From [Phialemoniopsis] sp. UDSM-2020 (lineage: Eukaryota; Ascomycota; Sordariomycetes; Thyridiales; Thyridiaceae), in assembly GCA_018873225.1 (NCBI GenBank), contig JAEILZ010000003.1, positions 4,898,001-4,962,000 on the forward strand: DNA of 64,000 nt, written 5' to 3'. Both the position numbers and the translations under genes were made by a program. Positions 31,900 to 43,374 of the stretch are shown here, in pieces. A model generated the notes under the pieces. The model did no database searches, had not been told where the DNA came from, and was given only the letters and a program-made list of their open reading frames with translations. How positions within the stretch are numbered: the stretch's first letter is position 1; each line of letters begins with the position of its first letter.

Positions 31900-32713
31900 T
31901 ATGTTTCTTTAGGTCGGATACCTCGTTTCAAGTCTAGCGTTGCATGGAGGGAGAGGATCAATAGGCTGGACACACAAGGGCCGATGTTTGGCTGAAGGGC
32001 AAGACGACATAGTCACAAACAGCATTATGTGCGAGCGAGTGCAATGTGCTCCATATACCCATCAAGACGGGCTTTGTATTATAGATAAAGATTTCATATT
32101 GCTAAGCTTAATAGCATATCGCGTATTCTATGTGCAAAGTACAATTTAACAAAAGGATGTGTACCGATGTGGGCTATTTAATCTCAACAAGCTTCCAGTG
32201 ACCTGCCCGACTCAGGGCAATCGGTGCACCATGAACTGGGAAACCGACGCCCTGCTTCCAAATGTCGTGGTTGCTGTCGGATTTCCAGATGCTGTGGTAC
32301 GTCAGGGTGCCATCAGTAGGCGGATTTGGAATGGCCTTCTGCTACCTCAAGGGTGAAGCACGAGAGGTTCGTTCTGCGCCCCATCATTTCCCCTGTACTA
32401 GTGCTATTCATGTACGATTCTTCGTAGGCAATTAGCATCGCTCCTTGTCTATTATTTCTGCGACATGTAAGCGTTTGGCGTATATTAGGTCTCATGTCGT
32501 GGGATCATCACTCCTACCGTCCGGCGGTTGGGGTGCGGGGAATGCGGAGGCGATGTCGTAGGGCCATCATGGTACCGAAAGTTTCGCTTTAAACTACCCA
32601 AAGGGCCACGATTCATTGTTGTGTTAAAGATGCCTTAATAATGGAAGAATGCCGAACTCTGTGCTTGACATGACGTTCAGAGACTATGAAACATCAATCC
32701 AGTACAACCAATC
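31900..32713. other. Intergenic region
   Basis: 814 bp between the retropepsin-like gene and the aldo/keto reductase. Short frames only; nothing supported. Confidence 0.4.
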
Positions 32714-34042
32714 ATGCCGCTCCAGACTTCATTTCCCCTGAACACAGGGTACTCTATCCCAGCCGTAGGGCTAGGAACATGGGTAAGAACTGCCTTTCCG
32801 GATAGATAGCCCATTCAGAAATACCTGCAGCCGTACTAAAATACACGATATAGCAATCTAAGCCAAATGAGATCAAGCATGCCGTAGAGGCTGCGCTGAG
32901 GCACGGATACCGCCATATCGATGCCGCATCAGTGTACGGCAACGAGATCGAGGTGGGCGAGGGCATCAAGGCTTCTGGTGTGGATCGCAAGGACATCTTT
33001 GTGAGTGATGACTATGCGCCCCATACTTGAGTTGTCTCCAAGTCTGACAGGCCAAACAGATCACGTCTAAGCTCTGGAATACGGACCACGAGCCGCAGCA
33101 CATCTTGCCTGCTCTCGAGAAGACTCTGGAGGATCTTCAAACCGACTATCTGGACCTTTACCTTGTATGTTCCGGCCAATTTAATAGGTCAAATTTGAGG
33201 CTCCAACCCGGCTGACCAGGCCCGTGTCAGATTCACTTTCCCATCTCCTTCCCTCACCTGCCAGAGCCCTTCCCCGTGAACCCTGAGACAGAAGAGATCT
33301 GGGTCACGGACGTGCCCATCGCCGACACGTGGAAGACAATGGAGGGCTTGCTGAAGACAGGCAAGGTGCGCAGCATAGGGGTCAGCAACTTCACGCGTGA
33401 GCGGATCGAGAAGCTCATGAAGACGTGAGTCCTGGCGACAGCATCCTCTTGCTCGTGATAGCACAGCACTGCTGACAGGTAAAATATTACGCAGTGCGAC
33501 CGTCCTCCCTGCTGTCAATCAGATCGAGGGCCACCCGTACCTGCAGCAGCCAGTGTTGCTGGAGTGGCACAAGCAAAAGGGCATCGTGACGGTGTCGTAC
33601 AGCCCGATGGGCAACCACATCTACAACCTACCTCGGTAAATGCCCGCCGTCTCTCACTACCAGCTAGGGATTTGCTGACAAGGCTGCCTGTAGATGCGTC
33701 GACGACCCAGAAGTCATAGTCATCGCCAACGAGATAGGCAAGTCGCCAGCGCAGGTCCTGATCAGCTGGGCCGTTCAGCGCGGCAGCGCCGTGATACCTA
33801 AGAGCTTGACACCCGAGCGGATCGCGAGCAACTTTGAAGGTGAGCGGGAAGCCACAGGGGATGGTCATCCGATATCCTTGACAACTAAATCGTCTTGCAT
33901 AGTCTTCGAGCTGTCGCAGCAGCACTTTGACCGGATAGCCAAGCTGGACCGGCACCACCGGTACAACCTCCCCATCCGGGTCGGCGTGGACATGTTTGGC
34001 GAGGTGGACGCAGCGACGCTGCGGGCGGGCGTGGAGAAGTAG
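32714..34042 (+). CDS. Aldo/keto reductase (xylose/glycerol reductase type)
   Basis: Seven exons: 32714-32782, 32854-33000, 33060-33164, 33231-33424, 33495-33635, 33694-33839 and 33903-34042, 313 residues. It reduces aldehydes or keto sugars with NAD(P)H in the cytosol. The catalytic tetrad is complete and in canonical positions: Asp46 and Tyr51 ([11 protein letters not shown]), Lys76 (ITSKLW) and His109 (YLIHFP). AKR signatures [17 protein letters not shown] and [16 protein letters not shown] are present; the latter binds the cofactor adenosine phosphate. The C-terminal tail is [14 protein letters not shown], shorter than in yeast xylose reductase. A role in pentose, glycerol or aldehyde detoxification is possible. 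Confidence 0.95.
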
Positions 34043-34793
34043 AAGGCGGAGCAGTGGGAGTTGAAGGCGGCGGCGGCGGCCAAGTAGATGGGAATAGTAG
34101 AGGCCGGAATCGGTGGCATGAGAAGGTTGGGCCGTGGTGCAACGCATCTTCGTGCAGCTTCAGGATTCGGTATTAGGGATACTGCCTCGGGGTGCCCCTG
34201 AGCAGCTTCCACTTCAACCTCCATCCAGCGCTGCGCAGCAGAACCATACAATTATGATCCTGATTGATAAACAAAATAAGATTTCAAAGGACCCTGAGAT
34301 AATATGTTTGAAACATGCAAATGCATCCCCGTTGGAGGAGATGACGACGGCTTTTACAGCTGGGTGGAGTCGAGCTGGACTTTAGCGGGCGGTAGTGCGA
34401 CGGCCGGCTCTGCTCCGCCCCGTTGTTCTGTCCATAGGGCCGCAGTTATCGCCACATGGTAAGTGCTGCTTTCCCACGCGGAATGACACGATAGGCGGGT
34501 GTTTAGCGATGTGGCCCTGGAAAGATCGTCATAGGGGTTCCGCCTTGCCTTGGCTTTACGTGAACGGATGATGGAGCAGCCTTTTAAGAACGGCATCGTC
34601 TGTCGTTCGCCGGAGGCTGTCAGAAATTCGAAAGAATGAGAAAAGCACTTGCCGTTCGTCATTGTACATACCTTCTCTCTTGCCACCGTCACTTTGTTTA
34701 CTTGCCAATTTAGCGACCAGAGTGGTGAAGTGCAGGCACTCGCCATCACCTTCCTCGACCTTTACCGCATCACCACCAAAGATTCCTCCCAAA
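34043..34793. other. Intergenic region
   Basis: 751 bp between the aldo/keto reductase and the polysaccharide lyase. The last 150 bp are pyrimidine-rich with repeated ACC/TCC, typical of a fungal leader. Nothing else supported. Confidence 0.4.
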
Positions 34794-35549
34794 ATGGTCC
34801 GCATATCACCCGGGGCAATCCTCCCCCTCGCCTCCGTCCTCCTCGACCCAGCCAAACCCCCCGGCGCCAACTTCAACCTGACGACCTGGAACCTCGGCCT
34901 CCCGACCGGCGACGCCGCCGCCCACCGCGTCGACACCATCGCGCCCGAGGAGCTGGCAGGAGGATGGCAAGACCAAAAATACTTCCACACGGCGCCCGAC
35001 GACGGCGCCATGGTCTTTGCCGTCCCCGGCAGCCCCGATAGCGCCGGCTGCGTGACCTCGCCGCACAGCCAGCACTGCCGGTCGGAGCTGCGCGAGATCC
35101 TGCCTTCGGGCGACAAGAGCTGGAGCCCCAACGCGACGGTGAACCGGCTCAGCGCGACGCTGGCGGTGCCGCGCACGGACGACAGCGACAAGGGCACGGT
35201 GGTCGGGCAGGTGCACATGGACGCCGGCGCGGGGACGCTGCCGGTGTGCCTGATCACGTTTGCGGCGGACGGCACGGTGCGCGTCGGCGTGGAGCGGGAC
35301 CGGAGCAGCGGCAAGAAGGAGGTCACGGAGCTCGGAAGGGTGGAGCCGGTCGGCCGGGCGTGGAGCTACGAGATCCGGTACGAGAAGGGCGGGAGGCTGA
35401 GTGTTGGGCTGGACGGCGGGGAGGCGCGCGAGCTGGAGACGTTTGATTTGTGGGCGCCGATGAGCTATTTCAAGGCGGGGAATTACAACCAGGGGAATTC
35501 GTCTTCGGAGGTGCGGTTCTACTCGCTGAGGACGGAACACGAGGAGTGA
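34794..35549 (+). CDS. Polysaccharide lyase, PL7-type (alginate lyase 2 domain)
   Basis: Intronless, 251 residues from the ATG at 34794 (context CAAAATGG). Three strand motifs define the jelly-roll active site: R-S-E-L-R-E (residues near 95), G-Q-V-H (near 140) and S-Y-F-K-A-G-N-Y-N-Q near the C-terminus. These match the PL7 set R-[TS]-E-L-R, Q-[IV]-H and Y-F-K-A-G-x-Y-N-Q. Such enzymes cleave uronic-acid polymers by beta-elimination. The N-terminal MVRISPGAILPLASVLLDPA is a weak, short signal peptide, so secretion is probable but not certain. Fungal relatives often act on glucuronan-like polymers, so alginate itself may not be the substrate. GC-rich codon use stands out from its flanks. Confidence 0.85.
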   Translation: MVRISPGAILPLASVLLDPAKPPGANFNLTTWNLGLPTGDAAAHRVDTIAPEELAGGWQDQKYFHTAPDDGAMVFAVPGSPDSAGCVTSPHSQHCRSELREILPSGDKSWSPNATVNRLSATLAVPRTDDSDKGTVVGQVHMDAGAGTLPVCLITFAADGTVRVGVERDRSSGKKEVTELGRVEPVGRAWSYEIRYEKGGRLSVGLDGGEARELETFDLWAPMSYFKAGNYNQGNSSSEVRFYSLRTEHEE

Positions 35550-37045
35550 TAGGATTGGGAAAGGATAGGGCTGATGGGTACGAGGGTGGTGTTATGGCAC
35601 TACGGGATTTGGTGGTGTGGTGGGTGAGGACGACATCGTAGTGGACGATGCCGTTTGATGTTGGGGCTTTTGCGGCTGGCTGGCTGGTCGGGTCAGCAAC
35701 TGCGCCGTACCAAGGGTCCTGGGGTGCTTGTGTCACGATATCATCTCCTTTTCGCATTGGACTATTGGGCCTCGGAGTTGGTGTGGTGGAGTGAGCTGGC
35801 TGATTGTCTGTGTGTGAGTTTCGACGATGGATGTTGAGAAAAAGCTCGTATCGGATCCTGCACAGTTCACAGTCAGCACAAAGCGCCAGTCACCACCATA
35901 TCATGCTTTTGTTGGTTCGTTTGGGGCCGGAGATGGGATTGGCGTTCCGGATTTATTTCCAATTCGATGTTATGCTCAATCTGTTCTACCTACCGTGCCT
36001 CCCAAGCCATCTTTGCTTTTCCTTACTTTTGCTTTCAGACATGTCCACGCACACGCACACGACACGCGTGACACGACACGAGATGTCTAGGAAAATTCGT
36101 ATTCTTTCATTTCACCAAGACGCAATGGCTTGCAGGACTAGCAGCGAGCTAGTGCCCTATCTATCATCTTTCCAGCGGTCCCAGGTACCCGTTTTTAGCA
36201 CTTGAGGGCCGTCCATCATCGGCTTGTCTCGATCGAGCTGCGTCAAGCTGACCAAACCCGCTGAACTATTACCATCGAATTCCATATTTTCTTCTTTTTT
36301 ATCGTTTCTAACATTGGACAATGCCCGCACATCCCCACAAGCGCGACTACATCGTATGGTGCTAGCATCGCCGACTCCCGACACGCCATCCCAATACGTA
36401 TCCCTACCTCTCTATCTACTGATGCACTCCATCCCATCTCATGCATCATGCAGGTATCTCCTCACAAGCTCACAAGCGATGCATGTACAAGTGAATTGGG
36501 GTCCAAACCCTTGGGACTGTGTGCCTGGTAGGTACCTTATCCTGGTCTGATCAAGGGAGAGCAGTAAAATAAGCTCAAAGCCCGACCCGAAGACTAACCC
36601 AACATTGCTCTGCAAGCCACTTGGTCCCTTATTGGCTTTGGAGATGCAGCTTCAGGGTCTCAGCTGGAATGTGGGATGTCTTACACCGTCTCGGCATGGC
36701 GGCAAACGTCCACTCTTGCGTCTCCCTCACGGGTGGCTTACCCATTCACGCATTCCACACAATTCGCATCATCCCTTGCAAATTGCTGTCTCTGTTTTTA
36801 CTCCTCTGTTCCCCCTCTGAATAAACTTGCGATCCTTTCCCCAGAAATATTTATGGATTTTCTCTTGCTGCTCTGTTGATCTCCTCTCTCTCTTGAGTAA
36901 GTGATCGATACCGGTCCACACAAGTCCACACAATAAACATTTTACCTACTGGAGAACGAAGGAAGGACGATGTGCACGCTGTCCCGCAGGTAGTTTTACA
37001 GCAAAGGCAGATCCTTTTTCCAAGGAACGAAAACAGAAAGAAAAC
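35550..37045. other. 1.5-kb non-coding stretch
   Basis: No gene recognised. It includes a short CAC/ACG-rich microsatellite-like patch near 36045-36085. The 3' end is the leader of the next gene. Confidence 0.4.
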
Positions 37046-38335
37046 ATGCTCGCCCCGCCCGCGCGACTCGTCTGGGCCGCCGCAGCGCTGCTGTCGCTCC
37101 TGCGTCCCCAGCTCGTCGCCAGCGCCGCCCTGCACTGGCCTTCATCACAGCCACAGGACCTCTCGAGCACCCAGCAAGAACGTCACGACGATGCATACAC
37201 ACCGCAGCAAATACCCCTAGTGATCAGCACCGACGACGCCGCCGCCGACCAACAGCATCAAGCATACGACCCCCTCGACCTCTGCGGCCTCGGCACCCGC
37301 CTCTCCCTGCCCCTCCTCCTCGACCCCCGCGCCGCCGACCTGCTCGCCCGCGCCTCCCTGCAAGACGACATGCTCGTCTCCCCCGCTACCTGCGCCGACG
37401 AGGTCGAGCTGTACCTCACCGCCAAGGCCCAGTCGCTCTTGCACCGCGCCGCCCTCAACGCCAGCGCCGACGCCACAGGCGTCCTGGAAGCCGTCGGCGC
37501 GCTCTCGTACGCCGCGCGCACGGCCCGCAACGCGCTGGCCGGTTGGTCTTCGAAACCGCTGAGCGCGCGCAGGTTTCTTGACGGCGCCGCGGCGGTGCGG
37601 TTCGTGCGGCAGGTGCGCGACGCGGCGGCGCTGTACGTGCGGTCCGAGTACGCGGGCCCCTGGGAGGATCCCGATGCCCGGCCCGCGGACTTGCTGGTCG
37701 AGTGGATTGTGCACGGCCGGGACGATGCGGACCGGAGCTACTGGGTTGATTTCGGGCTGGGCGTCGTGCGGATGCCGACGTACGCGACGTATCCGGACCT
37801 CGTGGCGGGGGGTCGCCGCCTGAGGCTGGACCACCTGGCGAGGAATTTTGAGAGAGCTATGGGTGCTGAGGGGGAGGGGGTTGTGGCGTCGACGGGCAAG
37901 ACGGAGTGGATGCTGGAGATGTATGAGGAGTGGAAGCGTCGGCGCGAAGGCAAGGAGGTGCCGTTGTCAGAGCAGAATCATCCGATACCCGCCGAGGTCG
38001 CGGACGCGTACAACATGGCGCGCCTCGTGCGCCGTGACGCCGCCGCGACTACGGACTTTGTCGCGGCCTTTGAGTTCCTGATGCAGGGCGGCGGCAGCGC
38101 GGGGCGGTACAGGGCGCTGGCCAAGGCGAACCCGCAGCTCGTCACGGCGCCGGAGAGCGTGTGCATGCAAGGCCTGGGCATGGGTTTCCTGGACAGGATA
38201 TTATCGTCGGCCTGGGGCTACTGGACGGGTCTTGCGGGTAGTGGGGAGGAGAAGACTGCCGAGGCTGTTAGTCCTAGGGCGTTCTGTAGGGCCTGGGGCA
38301 GGGAGGTTAGTAAGATGCCCGAGTTTAGAGTTTGA
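37046..38335 (+). CDS. Secreted protein of unknown function
   Basis: Intronless, 429 residues, strongly GC-biased. Residues 1 to about 27 form a signal peptide (LVWAAAALLSLLRPQLVASA). A polar linker of ~45 residues follows, then a predominantly helical domain from DPLDLCGLGTRLSLPLLL onward, with Ala-rich helices (ALSYAARTARNALAGW) and a Trp/Asp-rich centre (LLVEWIVHGRDDADRSYW). Four Cys are spaced across the mature protein (DLCG, ATCADE, SVCMQ, AFCRAW), enough for two disulfides. One N-glycosylation site (N-A-S-A) is visible. I do not recognise a family. It could be a fungal-restricted secreted protein. Confidence 0.75.
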   Translation: MLAPPARLVWAAAALLSLLRPQLVASAALHWPSSQPQDLSSTQQERHDDAYTPQQIPLVISTDDAAADQQHQAYDPLDLCGLGTRLSLPLLLDPRAADLLARASLQDDMLVSPATCADEVELYLTAKAQSLLHRAALNASADATGVLEAVGALSYAARTARNALAGWSSKPLSARRFLDGAAAVRFVRQVRDAAALYVRSEYAGPWEDPDARPADLLVEWIVHGRDDADRSYWVDFGLGVVRMPTYATYPDLVAGGRRLRLDHLARNFERAMGAEGEGVVASTGKTEWMLEMYEEWKRRREGKEVPLSEQNHPIPAEVADAYNMARLVRRDAAATTDFVAAFEFLMQGGGSAGRYRALAKANPQLVTAPESVCMQGLGMGFLDRILSSAWGYWTGLAGSGEEKTAEAVSPRAFCRAWGREVSKMPEFRV

Positions 38336-39364
38336 GCACGAGAGCGCAAGATATGGACTGCGCGAGTACTTACTTAGGATAATGATAATGATACCCCATT
38401 GCTTTTCATCCGATGTCGGATTTCCTTGGCGACATCTTGATTTATGGGAAACCATGAGTCGTGGATGCGCTCGCTCAAAGAATGGTCCTGGAATGGAGAA
38501 TCCGGTCACTCCGGACCAAGCCACGAGGGCCGCACGTGAGCGCATGTAGCTTGCAGGTCAATGTCAGGTTCACGGCAGCCTCTCACCGAGAGCATTCTGA
38601 TTTACTATTTCTTGACCTCGATATTCGGCTTGACTAATCCCCGTACGCTCAATACTTGACCGATGTCAATCGAAGGTAGAGAAGTTGAATCCATATTTAG
38701 ATATTGTACAATGGCAACTGGATAAGTTAGACCGTGTGTCGATGTCTTTCAAAGTTGCTTGGTTTCAGCTGAGTGCTGCTGCATCTACATCTAACCATGA
38801 ATTTGCAAATCCTCCGTGAAAAGACTTTGTCTACAGCCTTATCACGTACTAATTCCACGATATTAATAAGTACATGATAGGAAATGGATAGTGAGAATCT
38901 ACAGGCTCGATGAAAGCCCTGGGCTATGCCTTGAAAGGTGCGCAGGCATGTGGTATCAATCAGCCCAGTCCAGTCTAACGGGCGCAGCTTTTGAAAACAC
39001 CATCATCGACCAATTGCATGAGATGCTCAGCCGCATGCATCCTCAAGCCTGCATACGTGTCACCAATGGCAGGTGCCGGACATGCCCACTCACAAACATC
39101 TTGGCCAATAATCCGGGCCGGTCGATGCAGACGGTCGCCTCGCCCCTCTCATCCATCTCCCGAAGCCGTGATCTTGTTCTCTGGATTTGAAGCCGGCGAT
39201 AAGTTGCCAGTCGTGAAACGAAATCTGTTTCTCTCGATCAGCACTGGCCGATCACGCTTGTTGACGCATGCGAAGCGTAAATGCGACACGGTGCTTCATT
39301 TCGACAGTAGTAAAACTTCTCAAAAGCGCTCAAGTTCATCACAGCCTGGTGGCACCTGTTCAGA
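38336..39364. other. Intergenic region
   Basis: 1.03 kb without a supported feature; frames near 38891-39380 have no domain features. Confidence 0.4.
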
Positions 39365-41171
39365 ATGGCAGAGATCGTAGGACTGATCTCGGCCATCACG
39401 GCCATCACTGCGACCGGCTTTAAGATCGCCAAAGCAATCTCGATCATCGCTGACGACCTTGGCTCCGTGGCGACGCAGGTAAGGATCATCGGCGCAGACA
39501 CAAAAGCCGTCTCCTGGGTCCTGCATGAATTGAAGAAACGACTTCGAAAGTCACGCGTGCTCAGTGATCAGGCGAGGGACATTGCAAACGAGATAGTTGC
39601 CATGTGCAGGGTCGATATCGAGGAGCTCGATCAGCTTCTCATGCCTCTACTTGTTGCTCCAGCCGGGGATGGCTTGAGTCTTAAGAAGAGGCTTCGGTGG
39701 TACTTTGCGAAGTCCAAGATCGCGACAAGGAGAGCGTCGTTGGGTTCGATCAAGTTGACGCTCGACCTATTCCTGCATACGGTTGACTTCATTGATGGGG
39801 AAACTTATGAGTAAGTCGGTTTTTGATAAGGTTTGCTGCAGACTGTTGGCTAACTTTGGGGAAAGGGAGTACATCGAAGAAGAAATCCACATGATCGTGG
39901 AAAAGTCGAAGAGCGTGAGAGCAGTATTCATGAATGCGGAACGATTAGACCAGATTGCAGAGAGGGAGTACGATGCGGCGCCTCCGTCCCCAGATGAATC
40001 GGTCATCTGTCAGGAAATCTGCTCCGAGACAGATGCGCCTGAGGAAGACACAGAGAGCATCGCGCCCTCGAATTTTCCGGAAGAGGACAAGCCTGCACCT
40101 GTGAACCCGGCCTTGGGTGATTTCTACTCGATGCAAATCAAGGCGTACACCCAACCGGACACCGCATTGGTCCCAGAGCTGACAGACGACCACTTTCTGA
40201 AGATCGCGGACCACATGCATATGCATCGAAAGGTCACAAAATTTGCGCTTCTCACGCTTAACGCCAAGTTAGTGGAAAATACTGAGCCGGCGAGTATGGT
40301 CGCTGCCGAAAGTGGCACCTCGAGGACTCCAGACCACTCGGAGAGTGTCAGCGAAGAGCCCACGGCAGCCAGAGGCATGGGAAACATGAGCGCTGAATAT
40401 TCAGAGACTCCCCCTTCAAGTCGGCCCCAAGAGCCATCATTCCGTTCTAGCAAAAGGCCAAGTGGACAACAGCCTTTCGAGCGAGAGTCTGAGGGATTAC
40501 CTCCACGAGACCACGGATCATATCCAAGGTATGAAGAGGAATGGGGTCCTCAAAGTGGCTATCGAGAAAGCTACCAGCCACGTAACACATCTCGTGCGTG
40601 GGGAGATCGGTGGAGACCATCGGAGGAAACATGGCCGCCAGAAGGTCGCAGACAAGAGACCGAACCTGATCCGGAGATGGAGAAGCTCAAAGCACAGTTG
40701 GAGCTTTACAAGGCGGAGCAAGCAAAGAAGGAGCAGGCTGCCAAGCAAAAGGAATTTGAGGACAAAATCAGGAGAGATGCCGAAAGCGCCTTCCAACGGC
40801 GTATAGAAGAGATGCAAAAGGCCCAGGAGGAGGCTAAAAAGGAGATCGAGAAAGCCAAGGTAGAGGCCGAGCGAGCGGCGAGAGAGCGGATAGAGGCTGA
40901 GCGCAAGGCTGAGGAGGAGAGGCGGAGACTCCATAAGGAGGCTATGGCCCGAGTTGACAGTGAGGTCCGAGAGAAGCTTGAGGCCGAGAGGAGAGCCGAT
41001 GACGAGCGGAAGAAGCGTGAGGCCGAGGCCGCTGCTATGGTCGAGGCTGCGATGCGAGCCAAGATTGATGCTGCAGTCAAGGCAGAGGGAGAAGCCCGGA
41101 CCAGGCTCGAGGCCGAGAGGAAAGATTCGGGATTCTTAGGGAACTGGAGGAGAACAAAGAAGAGCAAGTGA
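39365..41171 (+). CDS. HeLo-like N-terminal domain protein with long coiled coil
   Basis: Two exons, 39365-39810 and 39866-41171, 583 residues; the 55-nt intron has a GGCTAAC branch site. Residues 1-150 start MAEIVGLISAITAITATGFK and continue as amphipathic helices, the layout of the fungal HeLo-like/STAND N-terminal domain seen on incompatibility and NLR-type proteins. The middle (about 190-420) is polar and disordered with Pro, Arg and Tyr. Residues about 420-570 are a continuous Glu/Lys/Arg-Ala coiled coil (EKLKAQLELYKAEQAKKEQA and on), ending FLGNWRRTKKSK. There is no NACHT or repeat domain, so it may act as an adaptor or membrane-active cell-death effector, which is inference. Confidence 0.85.
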
Positions 41172-41535
41172 TGTGAGAGTCATTCTCCAACGGGATATTG
41201 ATATTGATATTTGACAGGTTAAACTTGGTGCTCTGTCTACTTAAACATATCGAAATTGTGAAATAAACGATAATCAAACGCTTGTCTGCAGAAGGAGATT
41301 TTCAAAATCCCAATCTGAGCCCAGGACTTCATCATAAAAACAAAAAGCAGCCAAATTCACTCAAATGCAAAGCGGAACCATGAACTGGCCCGACGAAAGG
41401 GGTATAAAACAAAAAGCAGTAAACATGCAACCAAGTCCCAAAAACGCCAAACCCGAATTTCTTCCAATCTACTAGCCGAAAGTTAGCATCGGAAGCCTTC
41501 TGACGGGAGACGAGATGCGAGACTTACCATCTAAT
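41172..41535. other. Convergent intergenic region
   Basis: 364 bp between two converging genes, A-rich; presumably 3' UTRs. Nothing else seen. Confidence 0.4.
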
Positions 41536-42117
41536 CTAAACCCTGCAAGTCTGCTTCAGGACCTTGCATCGGGCACAGGACCCGCCCTTCACAGGTCGTG
41601 TGCACCTCTCGGGCGGGATGTACTTGTCGACGACCACGTCCCCGCGGAAGCTGCCGTCCTCTCTCCTCTTGACCGCCTCGCGGCACTTGAGGCACCCGCC
41701 GCCATTGGGGTCCGGCACCCCGTTCCACTGGATGCGGTGGGCTGAGATGTACTCCGTCCTGGACTTCGTACACACCGCGCCCTTCTCGGCCAGGAAGGCC
41801 TTGCACTCCACGACCTCCCCGGCGTCGAGGAGCGCGCTCAGGCCGTCGTCGAGCCTGGGAGCACGCCCGAGGATCAACTCGGGCAGCTCGCCGGCCGGGC
41901 CCCCCGGGAGGGGCACCGAGCTGGGACGGACGGCTGGGGCGGCGGCGGCGGACCTTGACTGGTTCGTACACGGCCTCTTGGCCGAGTGTTGGGGGGCTGG
42001 TTGCTCACCCCTTCTCGGCCCATTGGGAAGAGGGTGGCGCCCGTTCTTGTTAACCTCACTGTCGGACCAGGAGCGCTTGCGGAAAGTTGAAGGGGAGGGG
42101 GGAGTGCTGAGAGCCAT
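41536..42117 (-). CDS. Small protein with expanded C-terminal Cys cluster
   Basis: Intronless, 193 residues from the ATG at 42117. The N-terminal half is disordered, rich in Pro/Ser/Arg with two basic patches (FRKRSWSD, SAKRPCTNQSR). The C-terminal half has C-L-K-C, then 26 residues, a Cys (PPERC), 8 residues, and C-A-R-C-K-V-L-K-Q-T-C. The last part has the C-x2-C-x6-C spacing of the second half of a Zn2Cys6 cluster, while the first half is stretched by a loop. A TATATAAA on the minus strand at 42301-42308 is about 185 bp upstream. No signal peptide. Family not recognised; a zinc-binding nuclear protein is one possibility. Confidence 0.7.
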   Translation of the reverse strand: MALSTPPSPSTFRKRSWSDSEVNKNGRHPLPNGPRRGEQPAPQHSAKRPCTNQSRSAAAAPAVRPSSVPLPGGPAGELPELILGRAPRLDDGLSALLDAGEVVECKAFLAEKGAVCTKSRTEYISAHRIQWNGVPDPNGGGCLKCREAVKRREDGSFRGDVVVDKYIPPERCTRPVKGGSCARCKVLKQTCRV

Positions 42118-43374
42118 GTTAGACACGTATGAAAAAGTCTAATACGTGTATAAGAAGGTTGTCAAGTTGATAGTAGAAGTAGTTGTGATGTGTTTGGGGA
42201 TGAAAAGAGGTGTGTGATGATGTGTTTGGAGGGTCGAAAGTGAGAAAATGATGAAGGGTGGGAGGAAGTGTGCTCGAGTTGGGAGCAGCACTTCGCTCGA
42301 TTTATATAGACAACTCCAGACCTCTAATTCTCTCATCCCCAGAGAGAGAGTTTTCTGGTTGCTGCAATGTGTCACTCCCCCAGGATTTCATGCAGGGGAG
42401 CAGTTGCTCCAGACCTTGTGACCAGTCGCAGCGGAGGTCAACATGCAAAGATCGGGACTGCGTACCGGGAAAGGCTTGTGATCGGTCCAAGGAGGATGCT
42501 GCAATAGGTTGAGTACTCTTACAGTAGCATGATGAAGTCTAGGCTGGGGAGGACTTCTTTGGCTCGTGACGGGAGTTGCTTATGCCCGGGCAAGGATCGC
42601 GAGTCTACCAAGGAATCTTTCTTCGCTGTCATGGTAAGAACACTGTAGAATGGACACGGTTGTCACATTTCAAGGTTCTTCGTGTCCGACAGCTGTAGGT
42701 GTATCCCCGGTCGTGATTTCGTGGTATCATGAATCTGTAACTCTTCCATAAAGTCCTCGTGGTCGATCGGAAGCGAGAGGCCCAGACGAAGGTAAAACCT
42801 GTTCCCGGTCGAGTGAGACTTAATTCTCACACTGTACGAATCTTTGAAAACCCAGATGAGGGTATCTCGGGTTGTAAAGTTCGAAGACGAGTTGTATATG
42901 ACGTGCTGAAAGATCTGCCGGGCTTGCGTAGTTGTTTGAGCAAGTATCGTGTCACTCCAGGATAATGACTGTGATTTCTTTCAGATTCATCTCAAAGTAT
43001 TCAACGATAATATATATGATATTTCCATGCAGAAAACAAAGAATCGGAGTGATTGACACCTTCACCATGTCACTGGCCCAGAATGGCTGAGAAGCCACGA
43101 CCAGGATTCCGGACCCACTCATTTCACGATGCTCAAAGTATGCGCAGCCCGGGACCAGGACTCGCACTTACACGCCCAAAATGTACTCCAAGAGCCACGT
43201 GTCAAGTAAAGTCGGTAGGAATGCATGTACAATCATATTCGAACTACTTGGGTAATATACTTGACGACCAATATACTCCTCGCTGTGACAGTGTCGAGCC
43301 CCTTCGCTTGTTCCCCGGGCCTTCAAATCTGGCTTCCCTGGGCCACAAACCCTTCTTCATACGAACCAGGTGGC
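42118..43374. other. Intergenic region
   Basis: 1.26 kb. Holds the minus-strand promoter (TATATAAA 42301-42308) of the small Cys protein. The rest shows nothing supported. Confidence 0.4.

Noticed and set aside
34806..35540. 244-codon minus-strand frame opposite the polysaccharide lyase
   Set aside because: High GC suppresses stop codons on both strands; composition is Arg/Pro/Val-rich noise, while the plus strand has intact PL7 motifs.
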